From positions 1-64,000 of the forward strand of contig NZ_LQIX01000018.1 in the NCBI RefSeq assembly GCF_001500045.1: a stretch of 64,000 bases of DNA, given 5' to 3'. The position numbers and the translations under genes were made by a program. Positions 53,894 to 62,760 of the stretch are shown here, piece after piece. The notes below the pieces were generated by a model. It ran no database searches. It saw nothing but the letters and a program-made list of their open reading frames with translations, and was not told the origin of the DNA. This DNA is from Mycobacterium sp. GA-1199. GTDB taxonomy: Bacteria > Actinomycetota > Actinomycetes > Mycobacteriales > Mycobacteriaceae. Positions within the stretch are counted from its first letter, which is position 1, and each line of letters opens with the position of its first letter.

Positions 53894-54692
53894 GAAAAGC
53901 TGACCTCGAGGGCGTGAAGTCTAGCTTCCTGGCGATTTCGCGGACGCCGACTGAGCGCGACGATCGATGCCATGAGAACAACCGTCACGACCAAGGTCTC
54001 GGCCATCGACGAGACGACCGAGACGGGAACTATCGACTGGCTCACGCTGGCCGACGAGGTCTTCCCGGCCGACGCTCTGTGAGCGAGGCGGCGGCCGGCG
54101 ACCGCAGCGCGGCTCACGGTTTGGCCGGCTTCTCCGTCTGCTTGGCGATGAACGAGTTCCAGTCCGACGTGTGCTTGACGAGAACGTCGCGCACCTGATC
54201 GTCGTCGAAGTACATGAAGGTGCCGGCGAGCAATTCGGGGTCCTATTGCTAGGAACCCGGGCAGTGGGTCCTGAACGATCCGGACTTGCGCTGTTCCGGT
54301 GCGGGTTTGCGCCCTGGTCACCTCGCATCGTGGCACGTTGTGTGGTTCCAGTCCGTTCCGGATTCGAACGGTTGCGATCGTCAGCCCGACACCAGCGCCC
54401 GGTCGGCCAACGCGGCGATCACCGGCGGCCAGTTGTCGCGTGTACTCCAACATCAAATGACTTTTGTCCATGTACAGCAGCGTGTTACAGGTCTGTGAGG
54501 TCGGCGTATCGGCCGCCGGCGGCTGTGACGGCGGAGAGCTCAGCCGCTATGCCCTGCTCATTGACCGCCGTCGAGCGTGGCGGCGAACATGGCACACGTC
54601 ACCGAGGGAGGTGTCGTTTTGGTACGGGTTCGACACGGTCGGCGTGCCACCTGAACGGGGCGGCGGAACCGGCCGCAATCGAGATCGGGCAG
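53894..54692. other. Gene-poor, apparently decayed stretch
   Basis: No long intact gene is seen. An ATG at 53972 opens a 36-residue frame (ending LADEVFPADAL) to 54082 that could be a fragment or a small gene. A minus-strand tail follows (listed separately). At 54380-54475 a minus-strand frame hints at another C-terminus (DNWPPVIAALADRALVSG). Together these look like debris of two or three genes. Confidence 0.4.
54114..54242 (-). pseudogene. C-terminal gene fragment
   Basis: An open stretch of about 42 codons ending in TGA encodes a protein-like tail (LLAGTFMYFDDDQVRDVLVK, then HTSDWNSFIAKQTEKPAKP). It is bounded upstream by an in-frame TAG, with no proper start in the expected place. I do not recognise the parent family. 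Confidence 0.35.
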
Positions 54693-56600
54693 CTACACGA
54701 CGTTTTCCACGTGCTGGGGGTTCGGTGCGTTTTGCGGTGTCTGCTCAGCCATGGTGTAGCCAAGGTCTTTGAGGATCCCGATCTCTATCGCGCTCAGAGT
54801 CCGTACCCCCAGTCCCGTGTCGTCACCGGAATTCATGATCTTCTTGTTGGCGCCTTCGAAGGTTCTGTCGTCGAGGTGGCTGACCGAGCTGCTGGACCAC
54901 GCCGTAGGCGTGTGCAGCGGGATCGGTTTGTTGTCGTATGCCGCCTGCGCATTGGTTCCATTGAAGTACAGTCCGTTACCTTCATTGCCCCCGGTCATGT
55001 TCGGGACGAATGCGGAATTGAACGTGTAATTTGTGGGATCGATCGCCGTGGCACCGGTGGAATTCGAGAGGAAACGGTCATAGGTCATCCAGTTGTCATT
55101 GTCGACCGGTTTCCGCTGACCAGTCTTTTTGTCGATCTCTGGCATGCTCAGGTCGGATCCGAACCCTAAGGTGTGCAACATCTCGTGCATCACCGTGCCG
55201 GTGAAATCATATTCATCAGATTTGACGTCCGGGCCCAAGCTCCACTTGTGCGCGAAGTTGAAATCAATCGTTGCGTCGGGCTTTTTGCCGTTGGCGTCCA
55301 CGCCGGTAATGATCTTGTTCTGCACGACGGTGTTGTAGAAGCCCTCGTCTTTTTCGTTGGTCAGCGGGCTCTTGGCCGACGCAAGCTCATCGCAGCGAGT
55401 ATTGGCCTTGCAAGGAGTTCGCTCCTTCTTGGGCACGTCGTCGTCCCAGTAGCTGCTCGTGACCTTGTAGTTGATCGTGGTCGGCTTGGTGACGACGAAG
55501 TATTCCGACAGCGTCTTTGCCGCCTGTTCGAACTCGGCTTTTCTCTCCGGAGTCCAGTACTTGTCTTTCTTCGGATACGTGAACGTGAACTCCGGGTGCA
55601 GAACCGCGTCCTGCTCGGCGTCGGCGGCGACGGTGATAGGGCCAATGGGCTGCCCAGTCGCCTGTGTGGGCACGACGGTGGAGACCTCATTGACTTCGCT
55701 CCGTCGCACCCACAAGTAGGCGCCCTGCACAACCCCGGTCACCGGGCTGGAAGGCCACCCCGAAAACGCGTCCGACAGTGAGGTGACGATATTCCGGACC
55801 ACCGAAAACTGATTGGATTCGGCTGGAGCCGCTGTCGCACTAACGGGCTGCGATGCCGTCGACCCCGCTACATCGGCTACCGGCGTCGACGAGTTCAAAG
55901 CCACCCGGCGGTTCGCGTCCGGCATGGTGGTGACCAGCGGCACGCTGGCATCCGCTTTGGTCACGGACCTCTTCGCCGCCGCATCAGACGTACCCGCGAT
56001 AGGCAAGCGCTGTGACAGCCGTCTGACGTTGGGTGCGACCATCTCCAGCGCGCCAGGGCGCACCGGATTCGCGGACTCGGTGCGGGATCGCGCCTTGTGT
56101 CCGCTCGCCGGTTCCCTTGGCTCGGTTGTCGGCTCGTCAGCGGTGCCTGTTGGCGCGATCTGTCCGCGCGACTGTCCATCCGGCTTGCGTGTCGGCTTGT
56201 CACCCTTGCCTGGCGTACTCTTTCCCTTCGAGTCATCGGTTCCCGCCACAGTGCCGGTGCCGGCGGATTGCTTTGGCGGCTTGCCGTTCTTGGACGCCTT
56301 GTCCTTTTTGGTCTTCGGCGAGGCAAAGCCGCCGACGCTCGTGCCGTTCTGCGAGGCCGACTTTGACTTTCCGGCACTGGCCGAGGTGTGCTTCCCACTG
56401 CCGGTTTTGTTCGCCGCGCTCTTGTCAGAATGCTTGCTCGCACTGGATTCAGAAGACGCATGTGACGATGTCGTATCGTCCGCGTAGGCGACAGCAGTCA
56501 CACTGCCGAAGACGGCGTAGACGCCAAGCGCCACCGCCACGCCGCTGATTCCTCTGCGATACCGACCGACTGAGCGCTGATCTCCCCGAGCGACCTTCAA
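54693..56600 (-). CDS. Large secreted protein with a zinc-metalloprotease-like HExxHTxGF domain
   Basis: 635 residues. A basic N-terminus (RSVGRYRR) and hydrophobic segment to about residue 40 (ending AYADD) form an export signal. Residues about 45-180 are a Ser/Lys/Thr-rich low-complexity region. The C-terminal domain (about 330-620) contains VMH472-E473-MLH476-TLGFG, a zinc-protease motif like HExxHxxGF of metzincins, followed by TYDRFLSN. This suggests a cell-wall-spanning or released protease. The start is a TTG at 56598-56600 with GGGGGTG upstream; composition is less GC-rich than neighbours, consistent with acquisition. It lies between decayed DNA and an IS element. Confidence 0.75.
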   Translation of the reverse strand: MKVARGDQRSVGRYRRGISGVAVALGVYAVFGSVTAVAYADDTTSSHASSESSASKHSDKSAANKTGSGKHTSASAGKSKSASQNGTSVGGFASPKTKKDKASKNGKPPKQSAGTGTVAGTDDSKGKSTPGKGDKPTRKPDGQSRGQIAPTGTADEPTTEPREPASGHKARSRTESANPVRPGALEMVAPNVRRLSQRLPIAGTSDAAAKRSVTKADASVPLVTTMPDANRRVALNSSTPVADVAGSTASQPVSATAAPAESNQFSVVRNIVTSLSDAFSGWPSSPVTGVVQGAYLWVRRSEVNEVSTVVPTQATGQPIGPITVAADAEQDAVLHPEFTFTYPKKDKYWTPERKAEFEQAAKTLSEYFVVTKPTTINYKVTSSYWDDDVPKKERTPCKANTRCDELASAKSPLTNEKDEGFYNTVVQNKIITGVDANGKKPDATIDFNFAHKWSLGPDVKSDEYDFTGTVMHEMLHTLGFGSDLSMPEIDKKTGQRKPVDNDNWMTYDRFLSNSTGATAIDPTNYTFNSAFVPNMTGGNEGNGLYFNGTNAQAAYDNKPIPLHTPTAWSSSSVSHLDDRTFEGANKKIMNSGDDTGLGVRTLSAIEIGILKDLGYTMAEQTPQNAPNPQHVENVV

Positions 56601-56856
56601 CTCACACCCCCATATTAAATAGACCGCCGCATATTTTTAACAGGTGCGACAGTTATCCGGGGGCGCATTCCAGAACAAATTTTGATTGCCGGTGACATCG
56701 GAGATGGTTTGCTGCGTCTCGTCGCGCTTCGGCCTGGCCCTCGCGGGACGCGACACTCAGCGTTGCAGGCAAGCCGCCCAAAACCTGGCATACAGGCCGG
56801 AAGAAGCGGATGGGAATACCGGACGTTCGATGCACCAGCTGGCTCTGAAGCCGGCT

Positions 56857-56872
56857 GCAGGTGCACTGTCTG
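56857..56872 (+). repeat. Degenerate third copy of the tRNA-Tyr-edge/IS junction
   Basis: GCAGGTGCACTGTCTG here matches GCAGGTGCAGTGTCTG at 56938-56953 in 15 of 16 positions. The GCAGGTGCA part equals the 3' region of tRNA-Tyr (58266-58274). It suggests repeated insertions at this tRNA end. Confidence 0.5.
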
Positions 56873-56916
56873 GTGAGACAACGTAGTTGGCGGCTCTCGG
56901 GGCATCTGTCAACGAC

Positions 56917-56947
56917 GTCCCGAGACATCACAGGGTGGCAGGTGCAG
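56917..56947 (+). repeat. 31-bp direct repeat including 14 bp of the tRNA-Tyr 3' end (left copy)
   Basis: The 31 bases here recur exactly at 58244-58274, where they join the right end of the IS to the last 12 bases of tRNA-Tyr plus two flanking bases. Upstream of it, 56907-56927 also resembles the IS right terminal repeat. The pattern fits a scar of an earlier related insertion at the tRNA end. Confidence 0.75.
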
Positions 56948-56975
56948 TGTCTGATTTCACGACATAGTGGGCAGC

Positions 56976-58254
56976 TGTCTCGCGACATAGTTGGCACCTG
57001 GGCAAGCGTGGGAGGCCGGCCATGTCGAAAGGGCAGCTCATCATCACCGCGGTGGTGCTGGAAGGACGCAGCAAAAGCGAAGTCGCCCGCGATTATGAGG
57101 TGTCGCGCACCTGGGTCCAGCAACTATGTAAGCGGTATCGGAGCGAAGGAGCGGCGGCGTTCGAGCCGCACTCGCGGCGTCCACACCACAGTCCCCAGGC
57201 GGTCGAGGCGCAGTGCGAAGAGCGCATCATCTGGTTGCGCAAGACCCTCGACAAGCAAGGCTTCGACGCCGGTGCCGCCACCATCGCCAGCCACCTTGCC
57301 CGCGACCCAGAGGTCACAAAAGTCCCTGCGGTGTCGACGATTTGGCGCATCCTCAAACGGCGCGGATTCGTCACACCCCAACCGCACAAGCGGCCCCGCT
57401 CGTCGTGGCAACGCTTCCAAGCCCAACAGCCCAACCAGTTATGGCAAGCCGATGTCACCCACTGGCGACTAGCCGACAACAGCCCGGCAGAAATCCTCGA
57501 CATGCTCGACGACCACTCCCGGGTGGCCCTGGCCAGCACCGCCCGCCCTGTCACCACTGGCCCCGACGTCGTCGACACCTTCACCACAGCCATCACCCAA
57601 TGGGGCACACCAGCGGGCGCGCTGACCGACAACGGCGCCATCTTCACCGCCAAACAACGCGGCAACGGACGCACCGCCCTAGAAATCATGCTCGGCGAAC
57701 TGGGTATCAAATACAGCCGCTCACGCCCCTACCATCCGCAGACCTGCGGCAAGGTCGAACGCTTCCACCAAACCCTCAAAAAACACCTACGGGCCCTACC
57801 CCCAGCGGCCACCATCGACGAACTGCAACACCAGATCGACGATTTCCTGGTCTACTACAACACCGTGCGGCCCCACCGGGCGCTGGGACGCCGCACCCCC
57901 ATTGAGGCATTCAACGACCGACCCAAAGCCTTCCCCAGCGGCTACCAGATCCCGCCGCATTACCGGGTACGCCACGACACAATCGACGCCGGCGGGGTCA
58001 TCACCATCCGCTACAACAGCCGCCTACACCACATCGGCCTGTCCAAACACTTACGCGGCACCAAAGTCACCGTGCTCATCGACGACCGCGACATCCGCGT
58101 CCTGCACCGCGACACCGGCCAACTCATCCGCAAACTGACCCTCGACCCCACCCGCGACTACCAACCACGCGGCGTCAAATGCGGAAACTCACCCGAAAAC
58201 CGGCTCCAGATGTAAATGATGTCTCGGGACATCTGCCAACGATGTCCCGAGACA
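56976..58254 (+). mobile_element. IS481-family insertion sequence with 21-bp terminal inverted repeats
   Basis: A 1279-bp element. The left end (56976-56996) starts TGTCTCG and finishes GTTGGCA; the right end (58234-58254) is its inverted copy with 19 of 21 positions identical. TGT ends and a single DDE transposase are typical of IS481. A perfect 16-bp palindromic pair (58218-58233 and 58241-58256) at the right end can form a strong hairpin. No short target duplication directly abuts the repeats. Confidence 0.75.
57022..58215 (+). CDS. IS481-family transposase
   Basis: 397 residues. An N-terminal helix-turn-helix ([19 protein letters not shown]) is followed by the rve catalytic core with Asp144 (WQADVTHW), Asp203 (LTDNGAIF) and Glu246 ([14 protein letters not shown]), the DDE triad. 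[17 protein letters not shown] is the conserved C-terminal motif. The frame is complete, so the element may still be active. GGGAGG lies about 8 nt before the ATG. Confidence 0.93.
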   Translation: MSKGQLIITAVVLEGRSKSEVARDYEVSRTWVQQLCKRYRSEGAAAFEPHSRRPHHSPQAVEAQCEERIIWLRKTLDKQGFDAGAATIASHLARDPEVTKVPAVSTIWRILKRRGFVTPQPHKRPRSSWQRFQAQQPNQLWQADVTHWRLADNSPAEILDMLDDHSRVALASTARPVTTGPDVVDTFTTAITQWGTPAGALTDNGAIFTAKQRGNGRTALEIMLGELGIKYSRSRPYHPQTCGKVERFHQTLKKHLRALPPAATIDELQHQIDDFLVYYNTVRPHRALGRRTPIEAFNDRPKAFPSGYQIPPHYRVRHDTIDAGGVITIRYNSRLHHIGLSKHLRGTKVTVLIDDRDIRVLHRDTGQLIRKLTLDPTRDYQPRGVKCGNSPENRLQM

Positions 58255-58274
58255 TCACAGGGTGGCAGGTGCAG
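58244..58274 (+). repeat. 31-bp direct repeat at the tRNA-Tyr end (right copy)
   Basis: Exact copy of 56917-56947. It spans the end of the IS right repeat and the 3' end of tRNA-Tyr (acceptor stem and start of the T arm, 58263-58274). Confidence 0.75.
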
Positions 58275-58345
58275 GATTCGAACCTGCGTAGGCGTAAGCC
58301 GACGGATTTACAGTCCGCTCCCATTGGCCGCTCGGGCAACCTGCC
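58263..58345 (-). tRNA. tRNA-Tyr (anticodon GUA)
   Basis: An 83-nt class II tRNA on the minus strand. Acceptor stem GGCAGGT/ACCTGCC, anticodon loop CTGTAAA with GTA, a long variable arm and the T arm GCAGGTTCGAATCCTGC. CCA is not encoded. An IS481 element lies 8 nt beyond its 3' end. Confidence 0.95.
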
Positions 58346-58451
58346 TGGGTGCTGCACCTCCGGAGTGACCCGGTTTGGTGCGACTTGCAGGGTACAACGA
58401 GGATGGGCCCAAGACGAAAACGGCACCAGACCATCAGGGAGGACGGATCCA

Positions 58452-58943
58452 ATGGCGGATTCATCGTTCGACGTCGTGAGCAAGGTCGACCGCCAGGAGG
58501 TGGACAACGCGCTGAACCAGGCCGCCAAGGAGCTGTCGACGCGCTACGACTTCCGCGGCACCGACACTTCCATCGAGTGGCAGGGCGAGGAGACCGTCGT
58601 CATCACCAGCTCCACCGAGGAGCGCGCCAAGGCCGCCGTCGACGTGTTCAAGGAGAAGCTGGTTCGCCGCGACATCTCTATGAAGGCGTTCGACGCCGGC
58701 GACCCGCAGGCATCGGGCAAGACCTACAAGGTCAGCGGCCAGATCAAGCAGGGCATCACCAGCGAGCAGGCCAAGAAGATCACCAAGCTGATCCGCGACG
58801 AGGGACCCAAGGGCGTCAAGGCGCAGATCCAGGGCGAGGAGATCCGCGTCAGCAGCAAGAAGCGTGACGACCTGCAGGCGGTGATCGCGCTGCTCAAGGG
58901 CGCCGACCTCGAGGTGGCGCTGCAGTTCGTCAACTACCGCTGA
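58452..58943 (+). CDS. yajQ: YajQ/DUF520 family nucleotide-binding protein
   Basis: 163 residues, the standard YajQ length: [54 protein letters not shown] and [23 protein letters not shown] text near the C-terminus. YajQ proteins bind nucleic acids and, in some bacteria, cyclic di-GMP. GGAGG lies about 9 nt before the ATG. It is transcribed away from tRNA-Tyr. Confidence 0.92.
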   Translation: MADSSFDVVSKVDRQEVDNALNQAAKELSTRYDFRGTDTSIEWQGEETVVITSSTEERAKAAVDVFKEKLVRRDISMKAFDAGDPQASGKTYKVSGQIKQGITSEQAKKITKLIRDEGPKGVKAQIQGEEIRVSSKKRDDLQAVIALLKGADLEVALQFVNYR

Positions 58944-59221
58944 CTCACGGGGCGCACCGAAATTGCAGCCGGGGTCGTTCGTCGGGCCTCGGCGCAGCCA
59001 TGGAAGCAAAACTGAGGCGGCGGGTGCGCTTCGATCAAACTGATTGAAACTATGGAGCGCGCTCAGCGGTGGCGCATTACCCGTAGCCGCGCAGGTCGTG
59101 CACAGCCCGCCGTGGCGGATTCGCGCCCACACTTCTTGCACCCGACCGCACTCCCGCGCCGCGATCTTGATTTCCCCCTACCGTACGGCCATCCAGGTCG
59201 ACGGCTGGAAGGGACGAGTCG

Positions 59222-60061
59222 ATGGCAGCAGTGCCGACACTTCGAACGTCGCGGGGTACGTCGTCGCGGGCGCGCAAAGCCGCCGCCCCTTCCCGATCGT
59301 CGCGCGGCTACCTCTTCGGCCTCCTCGCCGGCCTGAGCCTGTTCGGCGTCGTCGCCCTGTGGGCACTGCTCGTCCGCTTGCAGATCTTCTCGCCGTACCT
59401 TCTGCCCTCCCCCGCCGACGTTGTCGCAGCCACCCTCGACATGCACGCCCAAGGCACGCTGATCGAGGATGCCGCCGCGAGCTTTCGCCGCGCGCTCTCC
59501 GGCTTCCTGCTCGGCTCGACACTCGCCATCATCACCGGCAGCCTCACCGGCCGCAGCCGCGTCGCCCGCGTACTGCTCGAACCCACCATTCAGGTCATCC
59601 GACCGATTCCCGCGATCGCGCTGGTACCGCTGGCCATCCTGTGGTTCGGCATCGGCGAGGAATCGAAACTGTTCCTCACCACCCTCGGCGTGTTCTTCCC
59701 CGTCTGGGTGAACACCCACGCCGGCATCTCCTCGACCCGCGACGACTACCTTCGCGTCGCGGCGTGCCTCGGGGCACCGCGGCACCAGGTCTTCACCTCG
59801 GTGGTCCTGCCCGCCGCGTTGCCGTTCATCCTCACCGGTCTGCGGCAGGGCATCGCGATGTCGCTGATCCTCATCGTCGCCTCCGAACAGGCCGGGGTGA
59901 CCGAAGGTCTCGGGTTCCGTCTCGACCAAGCGCGCTTGTTCAGCCAGCCGGACCGTCTCTTCGCCTGCCTGATTGCACTCGGCGTCGTCGGCGCACTGGC
60001 CGATCAACTGTTCTACCGCGGCACCCATCGACTTGTCCGCTGGGCCAAGGAACAGTCATGA
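59222..60061 (+). CDS. ABC transporter permease (SsuC/TauC/NitT type)
   Basis: 279 residues with about six helices. The BPD permease EAA loop is visible as RVAACLGAPRHQVFTSVVLPAALPFILTGLR. Overall pattern is that of aliphatic-sulfonate/nitrate/taurine permeases. ATG with AAGGGA upstream; its stop overlaps the ATPase start (ATGA). It is the first gene of a five-gene operon. The 278 nt before it should contain the promoter; I see no gene there. Confidence 0.9.
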   Translation: MAAVPTLRTSRGTSSRARKAAAPSRSSRGYLFGLLAGLSLFGVVALWALLVRLQIFSPYLLPSPADVVAATLDMHAQGTLIEDAAASFRRALSGFLLGSTLAIITGSLTGRSRVARVLLEPTIQVIRPIPAIALVPLAILWFGIGEESKLFLTTLGVFFPVWVNTHAGISSTRDDYLRVAACLGAPRHQVFTSVVLPAALPFILTGLRQGIAMSLILIVASEQAGVTEGLGFRLDQARLFSQPDRLFACLIALGVVGALADQLFYRGTHRLVRWAKEQS

Positions 60062-60828
60062 CGGCGGGCGGCATCGGAATCTCCGGTCTCGCGGTCGAAT
60101 ACGCGGCCGGCAACCGGGCGCTCGACGATCTCGATCTGACCGTCGACGCGGGCGCGTTCCTCGCCCTGCTGGGGCCGTCGGGGTGCGGCAAGTCGACGCT
60201 GCTCAACTGCATGGCGGGGTTTGTGGCGCCGACCGCAGGCCAGGTTTCGTTCAACGGCGCGTTGATCACGGGACCTGGCCGCGAGCGCGGTGTCGTCTTC
60301 CAGCGCGACGTGCTGTTCCCTTGGACGTCCGTCGCCGGAAACATCGGGTTCGCACTGCGTGCGGCGAAAGTGCCACGCGCGCAACGCCGACAACGGATCG
60401 GCACCCTGCTCGACGCCGTCGGGTTGTCCCGCGATGTCGAGAACAAATTGCCCCACGAACTGTCCGGCGGAATGCGCCAGCGCGTCGGCATCGCCCGCGC
60501 TCTCGCCAACAGCCCGCAGGTGCTGTTGATGGACGAGCCCTTCGGTGCGCTCGACGCACTGACCCGCTCGCAGATGCAGGATCTCGTCATCGACCTGTGG
60601 GAGCGCACCGGAACGACCATCGTCTTCGTCACACATGACGTCGACGAGGCTCTCCGGATCGCCTCATCCATCGTGGTTATGGGCGCGAACGGCACCCTCG
60701 CCGACCATCTCGACAATCCCCTGCCGCGTCCGCGGCCCGCCAGCCGTGTCGCCGAGTTCGCCGATTACGCCCCGCTTCGCAGGCGGTTGCACGACCTCCT
60801 GCGTCCCGACCCCAGCCCCATCGTCTAA
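60058..60828 (+). CDS. ABC transporter ATP-binding protein (SsuB/TauB type)
   Basis: 256 residues. Walker A LLGPSGCGKSTLL, Q-loop VFQRDVLFPW, signature LSGGMRQR, Walker B VLLMDEPFGALDA and the switch His in FVTHDVDEA are all intact. It powers the permease encoded just upstream, whose stop it overlaps by 4 nt. The C-terminal extension (FADYAPLRRRLHDLLR) is usual for the group. Confidence 0.93.
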   Translation: MTAGGIGISGLAVEYAAGNRALDDLDLTVDAGAFLALLGPSGCGKSTLLNCMAGFVAPTAGQVSFNGALITGPGRERGVVFQRDVLFPWTSVAGNIGFALRAAKVPRAQRRQRIGTLLDAVGLSRDVENKLPHELSGGMRQRVGIARALANSPQVLLMDEPFGALDALTRSQMQDLVIDLWERTGTTIVFVTHDVDEALRIASSIVVMGANGTLADHLDNPLPRPRPASRVAEFADYAPLRRRLHDLLRPDPSPIV

Positions 60829-60841
60829 CCCTGGAGATCAC

Positions 60842-61810
60842 ATGAACCTACGCCGCTTCACCGCCATCGCGGTCACCGTGCTGGCCACGATAGGCGCGGT
60901 CACCGGCTGCAGCCGCGCCGAATCCGCCGAGGCCGCAGACACTTTGACGGTCGGATGGGTGGTGGACCCTTGCTGGGCGCAGGTTCCCGTCGCCGAGAAG
61001 CTCGGTTACTTCGCCGATTCCGGAGTGAACATCGACGTGGTGCCGTTTCCCACGGGAGCGGCAGCCCTCGAGGCTCTCGCCGGCGGCGCGGTCGACGTGG
61101 CCAACGGTGGTGACGTCCCGACGTCGGCCGCGGCACTGAAAAACCCGAACCTGCGCATCATCGCCGACGGATCACGCTGGGCCGAAGGACGTTTCGTGGC
61201 TCGCCGCTCGGCAGGAATCACGTCCATCCCCGACCTTTCGGGCCGCACCATCGCCGTGCCGCTCGGCAGCAGCGCGCATTACTTCGCGACGAAGTTCCTC
61301 GACCAGGCCGGTGTCGAGGCGCAGTTGGTGCAGACGGGCCCCGCCGAGATCCCCACCGCACTCGGCAACGGCAGCGTCGATGCCGTCGCGGTGTTCCAGC
61401 CGGCCCTCGCCAAGTCCGTCGCCGAACTCGGCGACGACGTTGTCGAGTTACAGGGTCCCGAGAAGTACAGCCAGCACAGCCTTTACCTCACCAACGCCGA
61501 CACGCTCGCCACCCACCAGGCCGCACTCACCGAGTTCCTCGCTGCCGTGAAGAAGGCTGACGCCCCGCTGACGAACGGCGATCCCGCCGCGCTGGCCGCT
61601 GTCGCCGAGGCAACCGGTCTCGACGAACAACTCGTCAAAGGTGTCATCGGCGAGTTCCAGTTCAACACCGCCCTCGGTCCCGAGCTGCCTGCCGACCTCG
61701 CCGACCGCGCCCGGTGGGCACAGAGCATCGGCCGCGTTCCGGCCGACGCCCAGATCCCCGACTACGACGCCATCATCGTGCGCGCCCCGCTCGAGGGTGA
61801 CGCCCAGTGA
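60842..61810 (+). CDS. ABC transporter substrate-binding lipoprotein (NMT1/TauA type)
   Basis: 322 residues. Lipoprotein signal with lipobox AVTGC (Cys about residue 22). The binding domain has VGWVVDPCWAQVPVAEKLGYF, VPFPTGAAALEALAGGAVDVANGGDVPT and IPDLSGRTIAVPLGSSAHYF, a pattern of sulfonate/nitrate/pyrimidine-precursor binding proteins. GGAG precedes the ATG 13 nt after the ATPase gene. The ligand is unknown; the two hydrolases that follow suggest an amide or peptide-like compound. Confidence 0.9.
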   Translation: MNLRRFTAIAVTVLATIGAVTGCSRAESAEAADTLTVGWVVDPCWAQVPVAEKLGYFADSGVNIDVVPFPTGAAALEALAGGAVDVANGGDVPTSAAALKNPNLRIIADGSRWAEGRFVARRSAGITSIPDLSGRTIAVPLGSSAHYFATKFLDQAGVEAQLVQTGPAEIPTALGNGSVDAVAVFQPALAKSVAELGDDVVELQGPEKYSQHSLYLTNADTLATHQAALTEFLAAVKKADAPLTNGDPAALAAVAEATGLDEQLVKGVIGEFQFNTALGPELPADLADRARWAQSIGRVPADAQIPDYDAIIVRAPLEGDAQ

Positions 61811-62760
61811 GCGACATTCGGTTGATCGGGCTCGGCGGCACGATATCGATGCGCGAGACCGACTCTGGCGCTGTCCCTTTCCGCGGCGCGACAGCTCTGG
61901 CCGACAGAGTCGACGGATTCGGCGGGGCCGAGGATCTGGCGCTGGTTGGCGGCTCGGAGGTCGACTTCGAGCTGATGGAACGGCTGGCGACGCGGGTCGG
62001 CGCTCTGGCCGCCGAGGGCGTGGGCGGCATAGTCGTGACGACCGGCACCGATTCGATCGAGGAGGTGTCGGCCTGGCTGGCCTACCGCGAGAGCTGGCCG
62101 GTTCCGGTGGTCGTCACCGGATCGATGATCGCCGGCGAACGCCCCGACAGCGACGGCGCGGCCAACCTTGCTGACGCGCTGACCGTCGCGTCCTCGGGGG
62201 TCGACATCCCCCCGGTCGTCGTGTTCTCCGGTCGCATCTTCTCTGCACGGGAGGTCCTCAAGGTGTCCGGCGTGGCACGCGACGCGTTCGACGCGCCCGG
62301 ACGCGGGCCGATCGGGGTGGTGGGCGGAGGCCATGTCGAATGGTTCCGCACACCGGCACGGCGAGCGGCACACGGCGCGCCGAACTCGCCGGTCGAGCCG
62401 GTGCCGCTGGTGCTTGCCGCACTGGGCGACGACGGCGCCGGGCTCAGGTTTGCGGGAGCCGGGCGGCCCGCAGTCGTCATCGCCGCCAACGGCGCAGGCA
62501 ACCTGCCACCCGGCCAGGCCGCGGCCGCCCAACACCTGATCGACGACGGGACGCTCGTCGTGATCACGACGCGGGCACCCGACGCGCGCGTGGCCCCGCG
62601 GTACGGATATCCCGGCGGGGTCGCCACGTTGGCGGCAAGCGGCGCGGTGCTCGCGGCCGGGCTGACCCCGCACCGAGCCCGCCTCCTCGTCACCCTCGGA
62701 CTTGCACAGGGGCGTGACCGCGACGGCCTGCGGCAACTGATCGACAGCGAAACAGCATGA
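61807..62760 (+). CDS. L-asparaginase-like amidohydrolase (bacterial type I/II family)
   Basis: 317 residues. GLGGTISM carries the nucleophile Thr, and TTGTDSIEEVSAWLAY carries the second conserved Thr-Asp pair. The Lys of the asparaginase triad falls in VTGSMIAGERPDSDGAANL, where asparaginases normally have TGAMR/K...SADGP, so substrate choice may differ. The GTG start overlaps the binding-protein stop (GTGA) and its own stop overlaps the next ATG. It should hydrolyse an amide (asparagine, glutamine or analogue) brought in by the transporter. Confidence 0.87.
   Translation: MSDIRLIGLGGTISMRETDSGAVPFRGATALADRVDGFGGAEDLALVGGSEVDFELMERLATRVGALAAEGVGGIVVTTGTDSIEEVSAWLAYRESWPVPVVVTGSMIAGERPDSDGAANLADALTVASSGVDIPPVVVFSGRIFSAREVLKVSGVARDAFDAPGRGPIGVVGGGHVEWFRTPARRAAHGAPNSPVEPVPLVLAALGDDGAGLRFAGAGRPAVVIAANGAGNLPPGQAAAAQHLIDDGTLVVITTRAPDARVAPRYGYPGGVATLAASGAVLAAGLTPHRARLLVTLGLAQGRDRDGLRQLIDSETA

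Noticed and set aside
59044..60057. A 594-residue ABC ATPase with long N-terminal extension
   Set aside because: The extension is an out-of-frame reading of the permease (Arg/Pro/His-rich); the ATPase starts at 60058 in an ATGA overlap.
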